Part shown: in pieces, positions 39,491-47,574 of the stretch
How positions within the stretch are numbered: the stretch's first letter is position 1
Layout: every line of letters begins with the position of its first letter
NCBI GenBank assembly: GCA_025449975.1
Contig: JANWIG010000055.1
Coordinates: forward strand, 1-64,000
DNA: 64,000 nt
Direction of reading: 5' to 3'
DNA from: Thermoactinomycetaceae bacterium
Lineage (GTDB): Bacteria; Bacillota; Bacilli; Thermoactinomycetales; Thermoactinomycetaceae
Translations under genes and position numbers: made by a program
The notes under the pieces: model-generated
What the model was told of the DNA's origin: nothing
The model's input: the letters and a program-made list of their open reading frames with translations, nothing else
Database searches by the model: none

Positions 39491-39631
39491 AATTTTTGAA
39501 AATGGTCAGTATATATGTAGGAGTTGCTTTGCTCAAAAGAACTCCGGAATTTGCTCATTTGAGCAACTAAGCGTAAGAAAGAGATAAAAGGAATCAAAAG
39601 TTCAGGAACAGATCAACGAGATAATCACCTT

Positions 39632-39667
39632 TTAGGTGTTGGTTGGATCAGGAATATAAGACAACAT
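39632..39667 (-). CDS. Candidate 11-residue micro-ORF downstream of the HTH-TPR regulator
   Basis: The minus strand has AAAGGAGGTGA, one of the best Shine-Dalgarno sequences in the window, about 9 nt before an ATG that opens the 11-codon frame MLSYIPDPTNT and a TAA. It lies 137 nt after the stop of the HTH-TPR regulator on the same strand, where cognate signalling peptides of RRNPP regulators often lie. It has no signal sequence, so an exported pheromone is only a hypothesis; a leader peptide is an alternative. Confidence 0.35.
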   Translation of the reverse strand: MLSYIPDPTNT

Positions 39668-39803
39668 ATGCACTCACCTCCTTTATCTGGTAGAAGAATT
39701 ACATTTATTTATAGAATAGAAACCTTCTCATCCCCAATATTACTGTTTATATAAAAAGGGTAAAAAATTGGAAATGATACTGTTAAAAAGAATACATTTA
39801 TAA

Positions 39804-41126
39804 TTAAATGCATTCTAATCCATTGTGATTGCTCCGAAATTTTACACTGACAAGGCGTTTGGAATAATTTTGAAATCTCTCGAGATCACCGATCTGCTCG
39901 TAACAGTAGCAAAGATTGACCACAATTTGTTCTTCTTCTTTTGTAAAATGATGTTTCTGTGCTAAAGAGACAGCCCGTTCGAACGGATGGATCGCTTGAT
40001 AGTATTGTTTTTGTTTTAAATAGAAATTGCCCAACGCAATGAGTGCATTGACAAATGGTAAAAGGTGATCTGTTCGTTCGCCGATCCGAACAGCTTCTTC
40101 TAGAGATTTCTGCGCTCCTCGAAAGTTATTTTGGCTAAGGTATAAGAGTCCTAATTGTGTATATGGTGTAATTAGTAAATGTTCCTTCCTCATTTTCTCT
40201 TTTATATCTAGAGATGTCAAGTAGCAAATTTCCGCTTCTTCTGGTTTTTCTAAACTAAAGTAAATATTCCCAAGTAATGTCCACAATTCAGAAGAGCGTG
40301 CATACATATTATTGATACGGGCTAGCTCGATTCCTGTCTCTGTACATTGGATCGCTTGGTTATATAGTTTGTTGCGATGATGAAGTCGGGCCTGAAGTAC
40401 ATAGATACTCAGGGTGCTATTTGTACTTTTAAACTCTTCGGGTTGGGAGCGCAATTCCTCAATGGTTTGGATCGATTCTTCGAGGCGCCCGAGATCTTCT
40501 AAGTAAATCGCTTTGTTAGCAAGCAAAACCGATTTTACATAGCTTCGTTCACCATCTGGAATGAATGCTTCGATCCCTTTTTGCGTATAATCGAGCGCTT
40601 GCTTTAAATTATTTTTATAAAAGTAAATGGTCCCCAGCTCGTTATAGCAGACTGATTTCATATTGGTTTTTTCGCTAGAGGGATGCTGATCAATTTGCTG
40701 AATGGCTTTTTGGTAATAGGTCTCGGCCTTTTCTTTATTTTTTGGATAATAGCTTTTTCCTTTTAGGTAATAGACGATTCCAGGGTTATATAAAAAATAG
40801 CTTTCATCCAGTTGTCGTAATTTGGCGAGTCCGGCGCTGGGGTCTACTAGGTCAATCATATTTTCAATCGACATAAGTTTAAGGCGGTATTTTTCTCTAT
40901 TTTTTTGTTCTTTCTTTGTCATGGAGGAAATGTCTTCTAAGGTGACATTCAATTTTTGGGCATAATATTTTATTTTTTCTATACTTACATGAGGATTTCC
41001 TCGCTCGATGTTGCTAATGGTAGAGGCTGATATATAATCATCCGCAAAATTTTCGATTGTAAATCCTTGCTCTTTTCGGAGTTTGCGGAGCATTTTTCCT
41101 GACTTTCGCCGTTCCGCATATTTCAA
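39804..41126 (-). CDS. HTH regulator with tetratricopeptide repeats (RRNPP-like)
   Basis: 440 residues. An XRE-type helix-turn-helix covers about 10-70 (GFTIENFADDYISASTISNIERG). From about 95 to the end there are roughly eight TPR-like helical pairs (for example KAETYYQKAIQQI, LKQALDYTQKGIEAF, PEEAEICYLTSLDIKEKM, YYQAIHPFERAVSLAQ). This architecture is that of peptide-responsive PlcR/Rap/Rgg-type regulators. GAGGTG precedes the ATG by 10 nt. It is divergent from the 100-residue gene at 41423; the gap has several TGCAAAA repeats that may be operators. The ligand and targets are unknown. Confidence 0.8.
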   Translation of the reverse strand: MKYAERRKSGKMLRKLRKEQGFTIENFADDYISASTISNIERGNPHVSIEKIKYYAQKLNVTLEDISSMTKKEQKNREKYRLKLMSIENMIDLVDPSAGLAKLRQLDESYFLYNPGIVYYLKGKSYYPKNKEKAETYYQKAIQQIDQHPSSEKTNMKSVCYNELGTIYFYKNNLKQALDYTQKGIEAFIPDGERSYVKSVLLANKAIYLEDLGRLEESIQTIEELRSQPEEFKSTNSTLSIYVLQARLHHRNKLYNQAIQCTETGIELARINNMYARSSELWTLLGNIYFSLEKPEEAEICYLTSLDIKEKMRKEHLLITPYTQLGLLYLSQNNFRGAQKSLEEAVRIGERTDHLLPFVNALIALGNFYLKQKQYYQAIHPFERAVSLAQKHHFTKEEEQIVVNLCYCYEQIGDLERFQNYSKRLVSVKFRSNHNGLECI

Positions 41127-41189
41127 GAATATTCACCTCATACTGGATAGACTCTATATATATTTATTTGATAAAAATATCATTTTTCC

Positions 41190-41307
41190 TGCAAAAACGA
41201 GTGGCATTTTAGTGATTTGTCAGTCAAAAGGATGCTTGCAAAAGATTTTTTGCATAAATCACAAAAGAGGGGAGAAAAGATACTTTTTTTATATTTTTTT
41301 TGCAAAA
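41190..41307. promoter_or_regulatory. TGCAAAA repeats in the divergent intergenic region
   Basis: TGCAAAA occurs at 41190, in the near-palindrome TGCAAAAGATTTTTTGCA (41237-41254) and again at 41301. Position between a divergent regulator and a small gene suggests operator sites; the AT-rich background weakens the case. Confidence 0.3.
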
Positions 41308-41337
41308 GTATAGGACTCCACTTAAAAATTTGATATG

Positions 41338-41366
41338 TTTACCAAATGTTCTGAATAAATTATAAT
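41338..41366 (+). promoter_or_regulatory. Promoter of the 100-residue gene
   Basis: TTTACC at 41338-41343, a 17-nt spacer, and a consensus TATAAT at 41361-41366, about 57 nt before the start codon. Confidence 0.45.
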
Positions 41367-41422
41367 AGATGGTGACACAGCGAAGTTCAATCTTTTAGAC
41401 AATACCAAGGGGGAGTTTCATC

Positions 41423-41725
41423 ATGCTCAAACTGCGTGTAATGGGTTCACCTTTCGAGGTACATACATTTATACATCATGTACAATCTGATCCGCAGTAT
41501 AAAGTCGAATATACTACGGAGATCTATGAAAGGATGAATCAAGAGAATCAGGCGATTGCTTTTGCAAATCTTGAATTTAATCCACCGCGTCAAGAAGAAC
41601 TCGTCGTCAAGATTGTTACCATCGATAATCAAGAATGTGAGTTTTGTATGACTGATGGACAAGTACTTAAAATGGGCGATAATATTACTTTGATCAGCGG
41701 TAAAGTATATGACGTAATGTGTTAG
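41423..41725 (+). CDS. Small protein with DUF3970-like N-terminus
   Basis: 100 residues. The first half (MLKLRVMGSPFEVHTFIHHVQSDP, then a beta strand) resembles the short DUF3970-type proteins found in Bacillus chromosomes and mobile elements; the second half (VVKIVTIDNQECEFCMTDG) forms a further beta-rich unit with two Cys. Function unknown. AAGGGGGAG precedes the ATG. It is divergent from the HTH-TPR regulator and could be its target. Confidence 0.55.
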   Translation: MLKLRVMGSPFEVHTFIHHVQSDPQYKVEYTTEIYERMNQENQAIAFANLEFNPPRQEELVVKIVTIDNQECEFCMTDGQVLKMGDNITLISGKVYDVMC

Positions 41726-41863
41726 TGAATCGTAAGGAAAATAGATGGCCTTATCTATCTATTATCATTTGATATGACAGGTATGGACGTTGGTTTTAGG
41801 TCGTGTGTTGATAGTAAGTTGAAGCGGATGAAAATAGATGATGTGCCTCCTTGGTCAATGTGA

Positions 41864-42208
41864 TCACAGGGGGACTTTTTTTTCTACGCGGTAAATGGTG
41901 TCGAAGTGGATCGTTCGGGTGATCCGCCCATTGGCAATCTTTAGCCAACGTTCATGAGAATGGATCCGCACGATAAATCCACAAAACTGTTGAGGTTTTT
42001 TGTTCTTTACATAGTATATCAAAAGAGGATGTTCTCCCTCTAGTCCTTCAAGGATGACTCGGTTGATTTCTTCTAAAGCCTGCTCATCCAATTTAGGTGG
42101 AACAAACTCCTTGGATTGTTGATAGTATTTTTGAAGCTTTTCACGGTGTTCAGGTAAAAACATTCGACTTCCCTCCCATAGCATATTTTGGCGATTGAGA
42201 ATGCTCAT
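41864..42208 (-). CDS. yolD: YolD-like protein
   Basis: 114 residues of the YolD-like family, typically encoded next to UvrX/YqjW-type Y-family polymerases and thought to assist translesion synthesis, by analogy with UmuD. The WLKIANGRITRTIHFDTIYRVE ending is typical. Its start overlaps the polymerase stop by 4 nt, so the two are coupled. Poorly characterised family; role by analogy. Confidence 0.82.
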   Translation of the reverse strand: MSILNRQNMLWEGSRMFLPEHREKLQKYYQQSKEFVPPKLDEQALEEINRVILEGLEGEHPLLIYYVKNKKPQQFCGFIVRIHSHERWLKIANGRITRTIHFDTIYRVEKKVPL

Positions 42209-43410
42209 TTATAATGACCTCCTATTTTTTGCGCTCGATCCAAAGCCTGACCTGCTGGAGTGAGTGAAATAGCACGTATGATCGCAGTGGGACCAAAACG
42301 TTTTTTTAGATCATCCATCACGTAGCCGAGTGAGAATTGTTTGTGATCCTGTTCAAAAAGGCTAAGTTGGACGTGATGATCGGAGACCAATTGAGTGAGC
42401 TGGACACCCAAGAAACGAATCGGTTCCCCATCCCAGTGACGTTGAAACAGATCCCAAAGATGGCGAAAGAGAAGAATGGTCTGATTGGTCGGATGAGAGA
42501 GCGTCAGCTGTCGCTGGCAACCGTCCCATGTCACTTGTCCTGTTTTCCCGAGCAGATGATGGGAGCGAGCCCGACGACATACTTCTTCACATAATTCCAG
42601 CATGATCACCTGAATTTCCTCCGCAGTATGATATCGCCGCGGGAGTGTCATCATATGACCAATCGACTTTTGCTGTTCAAACGACTTGGTTGATACAGGA
42701 GAAAGATCGATTCCATTGGCTGTCATCCAAAGAACATTTCCATTGATTCCCCAGCGTTTTTTTAAGCGATCCAATGGAAAAGATGCGAGCTGACCGATGG
42801 TACGAATCCCCATTTGGCGTAGATGACGAGACATACGTGGACCGACCCCAAACATTTTTTCGATGGGAAGCGGCCAGAGGTGTTCGGCGATCTTTTCTTT
42901 ATCGAGCCCAAAGATTCCCGTCTTATTTTTCTTAGCAAAGTGATCACAAGCCATTTTGGCGAGCACCTTATTGGGACCAATCCCGATGCGCGCATAAAGG
43001 TGAAGCTCTTGCTGAATCACTGTTTGGATTTGCTGGGCAATTTGGCGAGGAGCGCCGAATAGCTTGATGCTTCCGGTAATATCCATAAACTGCTCGTCGA
43101 TCGAATAAGGCTCTACTTGGTCGCTGAAACGTTCGAGGATCTTGGTTAACTCGATGGATGTATCTAGATAGACTTGCATACGCGGACGGACGACGACCAG
43201 ATCCGGACACTTTTGCTTTGCCTCCCACAAGAGATCTGCATTTTGGATGCCGTAGGATTTGGCAATGGGGCAAGCCGCTAAAATAATTCCATTGGGGCGC
43301 TCTGGATCACTGGATACGACCACAGGGTGGTATTGAAGAATTGGATCGTCTGCTTTTTCAATGCTTGCATAGAATGATTGGATATCAACAAGAAAAATCA
43401 CTGGTTGCAT
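42205..43410 (-). CDS. Y-family DNA polymerase, UvrX/YqjW type
   Basis: A 401-residue error-prone polymerase. Palm motif FLVDIQSFYASIEKA gives the first catalytic Asp, and YSIDEQFMDITG gives the Asp-Glu pair near 104; the helix-hairpin-helix and little-finger regions follow. The F-Y steric gate lies in QSFYASIE. Together with YolD and an upstream LexA box this looks like an SOS-induced mutagenic unit. AGGAGGAGAG precedes the ATG. Confidence 0.9.
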   Translation of the reverse strand: MQPVIFLVDIQSFYASIEKADDPILQYHPVVVSSDPERPNGIILAACPIAKSYGIQNADLLWEAKQKCPDLVVVRPRMQVYLDTSIELTKILERFSDQVEPYSIDEQFMDITGSIKLFGAPRQIAQQIQTVIQQELHLYARIGIGPNKVLAKMACDHFAKKNKTGIFGLDKEKIAEHLWPLPIEKMFGVGPRMSRHLRQMGIRTIGQLASFPLDRLKKRWGINGNVLWMTANGIDLSPVSTKSFEQQKSIGHMMTLPRRYHTAEEIQVIMLELCEEVCRRARSHHLLGKTGQVTWDGCQRQLTLSHPTNQTILLFRHLWDLFQRHWDGEPIRFLGVQLTQLVSDHHVQLSLFEQDHKQFSLGYVMDDLKKRFGPTAIIRAISLTPAGQALDRAQKIGGHYK

Positions 43411-43431
43411 TGCCTGTTCTCTCCTCCTATG

Positions 43432-43445
43432 CGAACATGTGATTC
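43432..43445 (-). promoter_or_regulatory. LexA (SOS) box upstream of the Y-family polymerase
   Basis: CGAACATGTGATTC matches the Bacillus consensus CGAACRNRYGTTYC at 13 of 14 positions and lies 22 nt before the polymerase start. Minus-strand TATAAT-like sequence lies just upstream of it. Confidence 0.8.
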
Positions 43446-43474
43446 CCTTTTCAGTTATTATATTCGATTATAGG

Positions 43475-43488
43475 AGAATATATGTTCG
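43475..43488 (-). promoter_or_regulatory. Second, weaker LexA box
   Basis: AGAATATATGTTCG matches the palindromic LexA consensus at 12 of 14 positions. It flanks the same promoter region on the other side. Confidence 0.5.
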
Positions 43489-43595
43489 ATATAAAGTGGG
43501 AAATGATGTAAAAAACAAGCAAGCTTTTAGAAGAATGATCCAATCGAGTTCTTTTTTGAAGAAATTCTACATAAGGTAGGATGAGAGGTGATGTC

Positions 43596-44024
43596 ATGGC
43601 AGTCATCAACGCCACAACAGAACATCTACGCCTATTGGCTAGATTGATGAGGGCAGAAGCAGAAGGAGAAGGACAACTAGGGATGTTATTGGTAGGCAAC
43701 GTTGGGGTCAATCGAGTGGCAGGCGATTGTCTGGATTTTAAAAAAATCCGTAATATCTGGGATATGGTTTTTCAATCTCCTGGAGGATTTGAAGCCGTTC
43801 GAAAACCGTATTTTTATCAGCCGGCTAGAGCCATCGATCTTCGTTTGGCTCGGCGAGTAGTACGGGGAGAGCGATTTCATCCCGCTACCTATGCGTTATG
43901 GTTTTTTGAACCTCCAGGCAATTGTCCAAGCAAGTGGTTTAACCAGCCGCTAACCGGACGTTACAAAGCTCACTGTTTTTATTCACCTTTACCCAAAGAT
44001 TGTCAAAAACTCTTTTCTTACTAA
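43596..44024 (+). CDS. cwlJ: Cell wall hydrolase CwlJ (spore cortex lysis)
   Basis: 142 residues, one hydrolase_2 (SleB-type catalytic) domain. The catalytic Glu is in LMRAEAEGEGQLG near the N-terminus. As in CwlJ, there is no signal peptide or peptidoglycan-binding domain. The enzyme degrades spore cortex peptidoglycan during germination from its place in the coat. Start ATG 43596 follows GAGAGGTGAT; an ATG at 43581 lacks a site. The next gene is gerQ, its known partner. Confidence 0.9.
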   Translation: MAVINATTEHLRLLARLMRAEAEGEGQLGMLLVGNVGVNRVAGDCLDFKKIRNIWDMVFQSPGGFEAVRKPYFYQPARAIDLRLARRVVRGERFHPATYALWFFEPPGNCPSKWFNQPLTGRYKAHCFYSPLPKDCQKLFSY

Positions 44025-44036
44025 GGAGGATCTGTG

Positions 44037-44384
44037 ATGTATTGGTATTATCCATATGCAGGGATTTCGCAAGCGCAAACACCTCAATATTTCGAGCAGG
44101 AAGAGGCTGTAGTGGCACAACAAAGAACCGAACGTAACTTTTCGGAGGATTTTCTTTCTAAGAACAAAGGTAAGAAAGTAACGGTATATCTTACATTTGA
44201 GGGAAATAATCAATGGAATGCCAGAAAATTTACAGGGATTTTGCGGGAAGTAGGACGAGACTATTTTGTTCTTCGCGATCAAGTGACAGGAAGAGATCAT
44301 ATGTTTTTAAATATCAATTTGAATTACGTTGTGTTTGATGACCAACCAGCAACCCTGGAGCTAATGAATAGTACAAAAAGATAG
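44037..44384 (+). CDS. gerQ: Spore coat protein GerQ
   Basis: 115 residues. The aromatic N-terminus (YWYYPY) and the core KKVTVYLTFEGNNQWNARKFTGIL...GRDYFVLRD match GerQ. In Bacillus it is cross-linked into the coat and is needed for CwlJ to localise. AAGGAGGA lies 6 nt before the ATG at 44037; a GTG one codon earlier is also open. 12 nt after cwlJ, so one operon. Confidence 0.92.
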   Translation: MYWYYPYAGISQAQTPQYFEQEEAVVAQQRTERNFSEDFLSKNKGKKVTVYLTFEGNNQWNARKFTGILREVGRDYFVLRDQVTGRDHMFLNINLNYVVFDDQPATLELMNSTKR

Positions 44385-44666
44385 ATTTCAATCACAATAA
44401 ACTATATAATACTTTTAACTGATTTTTCCGTAAAAGATAGAGTTTACTTTATAGATGGATAGAACTGGTATCAAAAGCGAAAAAACAGAATCGAATCGTG
44501 AGGTCCTTGTTTTTATAAAAGTGACGGTATAGATAACCGGAATTCCGGTTTTTCTTTTGAGGAAAGAGAATAAATCAACGGAGGTGGATGTTGTTACTTC
44601 ACGATCGGCAGCAGGAAGAAATGGCTGATGTGAACAGTAACAACCAGCGGAATGGGAGAAAAAAAG

Positions 44667-46163
44667 ATGCACCGAGCAGAAGACACCGAGCAAGGGAAGG
44701 AAACAACCCCGTCAACGGGTCATAGGTCTTTAAAGCAGAATCAGCAATCTCACTCGCATCGTTTAAAACGGCGAGGACATCCGCAGTTACTATCCTCCGA
44801 TCAAGCGATGTGGAAGTTGCTATTAACTTTTTTAATCCCCATGTTATTAAGCAATGTTCTACAGTCGTTGGGTGGAACAGTAAGTATGATCATTTTGGGG
44901 AAGGGCTTAGGGGAAAAGGCCTTGGCAGCCGCTGGTTCTGTGATGCCATTAATCTTTTTTCTAATCTCTCTGGTGATCGGTTTGGGGAGCGCCAGCTCCA
45001 TTCTCATTGGACAAGCATATGGAGGCCAACAAACCGAACGATTAAAAGAAGTTGTGGAGACCTCACTGAAATTTTCGTTTTTGCTGGGATGCCTGATGGC
45101 AGTGATCGGACTATTGTTTACCCATGAATTGTTGGGATGGGTGAAAGTACCTGTGGGAGTTTTGCCTTTGGCGGTCGAGTATGCCCAGATCTGGTTTGCC
45201 TTTCTGCCGATTCAGTTTATTTATATTAGCTATACGACGTTTTTAAGAGGAACAGGCGATTCACGAACCCCATTTTATTTTTTGTTGATCAGCACCGGAT
45301 TGGCGATCGTACTGAGCCCTGTGCTCGCTTTTGGCTGGATGGGATTTCCTGCACTGCATATGCGTGGAATCGCTCTCGGGAATGTGTTGGCTACTTTGTT
45401 GACCCTAGTGATCCTATTTATCTATTTATATCGGAAAAAGCATATTTTAGCTCCGGACACTGCTTTTTTTCGCAGTCTAAAGATGGATGGTCGGATTTTG
45501 AAGATGATGGTCAAAATTGGGATTCCCACTGGAATTCAAATGGTCTTTGTCTCCCTTTCCGTCATCGCGATCGTCTCGTTTGTCAACCGCTTTGGTGAAC
45601 AGGCAGCTGCCTCGTTTGGAGCCGTCTCCCAAGTGATCAGTTATGTACAGATGCCAGCGGTCAGCTTGGGCATGGCAACAGGCATTTTTGGATCGCAATT
45701 GATCGGTGGAGGTCAGACGGAACGATTGCGTGAATTGATGCGAAGCGCGGTACGAATCAATTATTGGCTGGGTGGTACACTCGTGGTTATTACCTATCTC
45801 TTAAGTCATCACATTTTGGCCCTCTTTTTGGTGGAAAAAAGCAGTCTCACTTTAGCCCAAAATATGTTATTTATCATGTTGTGGGCCTATCTTCTCTTTG
45901 GAAATAGTACCGTGATTGCTGGAATGATGCGCTCCAGTGGAACGGTTTTTTGGCCGACGTTATTAGGGATTGCCTCCATTTGGGTTGTGCAGGTCCCCTT
46001 GGCTTACCTATTGTCGCAAACCATCGGTCTCGAAGGGATTTTTCTATCCTATCCGATTGCGTTTACGACTTCTTTACTTGCGCAATACGTTTACTACCGT
46101 TTTTTTTGGAAAAAGAAAAGACACAAAAGCTTGTTTTCGAACCATCCTGCACCAAATCGGTAG
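44667..46163 (+). CDS. MATE-family efflux transporter
   Basis: About 498 residues. After a hydrophilic, His- and basic-rich leader of about 45 residues, twelve membrane helices form two MATE repeats (PMLLSNVLQSLGGTVSMIILGKGLG and the second near 280, GIPTGIQMVFVSLSVIAIV). It exports drugs or cationic metabolites by Na+ or H+ antiport. I prefer ATG 44667, 8 nt after GGGAGA; the ATG at 44652 is 15 nt upstream. The soluble N-terminal extension is unusual for the family. Confidence 0.85.
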   Translation: MHRAEDTEQGKETTPSTGHRSLKQNQQSHSHRLKRRGHPQLLSSDQAMWKLLLTFLIPMLLSNVLQSLGGTVSMIILGKGLGEKALAAAGSVMPLIFFLISLVIGLGSASSILIGQAYGGQQTERLKEVVETSLKFSFLLGCLMAVIGLLFTHELLGWVKVPVGVLPLAVEYAQIWFAFLPIQFIYISYTTFLRGTGDSRTPFYFLLISTGLAIVLSPVLAFGWMGFPALHMRGIALGNVLATLLTLVILFIYLYRKKHILAPDTAFFRSLKMDGRILKMMVKIGIPTGIQMVFVSLSVIAIVSFVNRFGEQAAASFGAVSQVISYVQMPAVSLGMATGIFGSQLIGGGQTERLRELMRSAVRINYWLGGTLVVITYLLSHHILALFLVEKSSLTLAQNMLFIMLWAYLLFGNSTVIAGMMRSSGTVFWPTLLGIASIWVVQVPLAYLLSQTIGLEGIFLSYPIAFTTSLLAQYVYYRFFWKKKRHKSLFSNHPAPNR

Positions 46164-46285
46164 ACAAAATTTGAACATCTCAATGGAAACATGCTAATAA
46201 GTGAAAAAAGTAATAGAACATCTATAAATTTAATCTCTCTCCCATGTTAAAATCAAAAACAAAAGGAAAAAAGGGAGAGAAAAAG

Positions 46286-47299
46286 ATGAAGAAAAAAGCT
46301 GGATTTGCTGTGATGTTGGCTTCCTTTTTGCTAGTCGCTGGATGTTCCTCCGATGGGGAAGGAAGTTCTGGTGACGGTACTGCCAAATATGGCGTGCTGT
46401 ACTCCAATTGTCTCAAGGCAGATACCCGTTTTGTTTCTGTAGGTGAAAAAGGGGAAAATTTGGGTGAGAAAAAAGCCTCTCTCAAATGTGCGACTTATAT
46501 GGAGCCTGAACAAGACAATGCGCATATCGTGATTTCGGAAGGAAGTAATCAGATCGGTCGTCTATCATCCAATTATGATTTAAAAGCGGAAGAGATGGAG
46601 GGAATGGTTACCTTCTATAAAAAAGATAAAGATTTGACCCTCATCGCTTACAACCGCGAAAAAGACAATGTGTTGGATATTCAGCAAAATGGAAAGAGTA
46701 AAAAAATTAAACATGAAGGATTTATCTCCGCAGTAACCCATGATGAGAACTATATTTATCTATTTGTAGATGTTTCTCAAGATGTAGATGTGCCCAAAAT
46801 TCAAGTAATCGATCGGGAAAAATTGGACTCTTTTAAAGAGATTGAGCTAAAGAGCGAACAAGGTGGAGTTAGACAGATGGTGCTCATCGGAGATAAAGTA
46901 GTGATGACTTCCAGTGGTGAGAGCTATAAAAAGCTAACGGTATTGGATCGCAAGAGCTGGGAAGTGGGTAGCATCGATCTTTCCTTCGGTGAAGCAGAAG
47001 GGATCGTCCAAGATGGAAACCATTATATCGTCTATAACCATGAAGGGAATCTGGTCAAATTAGACTCCTCCGCCAAAGTGGTAGAAAAAGCCAAACTACC
47101 TGTGGAAGATGTCCTGAGATTTCAAGTGGATGGGAATCACCTTTATGTTTTGACTGCGTTGGATGAGGGAGCTTCTGAAGGAGCAGGGGAGATCAAAGTA
47201 TTTGATAAAAATGGCTGGAAAGAAGTGAGCAAAAGCACGGTGCCTAGCCTAGGAAAAGATATCCTTCTGCAAGACTTTATTTTGCTAAAATCAAAATAA
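46286..47299 (+). CDS. Lipoprotein, possible beta-propeller
   Basis: About 337 residues from the ATG at 46286 after GGGAGAGA. Signal peptide with lipobox LVAGC (Cys20). The mature part has repeated beta patterns such as YIYLFVDVSQDVDVPKIQVIDREKLD, HYIVYNHEGNLVKLD and HLYVLTALDEG...IKVFDKNGWK, consistent with a surface beta-propeller. Two more Cys (in SNCLKAD and LKCATY) could form a disulfide. No family is named. Single gene. Confidence 0.7.
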   Translation: MKKKAGFAVMLASFLLVAGCSSDGEGSSGDGTAKYGVLYSNCLKADTRFVSVGEKGENLGEKKASLKCATYMEPEQDNAHIVISEGSNQIGRLSSNYDLKAEEMEGMVTFYKKDKDLTLIAYNREKDNVLDIQQNGKSKKIKHEGFISAVTHDENYIYLFVDVSQDVDVPKIQVIDREKLDSFKEIELKSEQGGVRQMVLIGDKVVMTSSGESYKKLTVLDRKSWEVGSIDLSFGEAEGIVQDGNHYIVYNHEGNLVKLDSSAKVVEKAKLPVEDVLRFQVDGNHLYVLTALDEGASEGAGEIKVFDKNGWKEVSKSTVPSLGKDILLQDFILLKSK

Positions 47300-47316
47300 A
47301 AGGTTACATAAAAACA

Positions 47317-47550
47317 TCGGTGGTGACTCCACCGACTCCGAATATCAAAAGCCCTTGATTTGCTACGAGCTATATCAAGGGCTTCACTGTTCAAAATGAA
47401 TGTGCGGGAAGGGGTGACCTTCATCTTCTGCTTGAGAGGCAGACGCTTTCATTAAGCTACTGTGTCTTTCTAAAGGATGATAAAGAGGTCGATTGGTAGT
47501 TCAATTGGCGATCAGCTCACAAAAATGAGTCGGTGAAGGGTCCCACCGAC
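47317..47550. other. Hairpin-rich intergenic region with tRNA-like segment
   Basis: Contains three hairpins: TCGGTGG/CCACCGA (47317-47335), GCCCTTGAT/ATCAAGGGC (47351-47382) and GTCGGTG/CACCGAC (47529-47550, followed by TTTTT). Between them the minus strand 47410-47465 reads like a degraded tRNA: D-stem GCTT/AAGC, anticodon stem TCTGC/GCAGA around CTCTCAA (CTC, Glu-like), then a short GAAGG/CCTTC arm. It lacks GG in the D loop, a normal T loop and a paired acceptor stem. Confidence 0.4.
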
Positions 47551-47574
47551 TTTTTGCTGTTCCAATGACCGATA

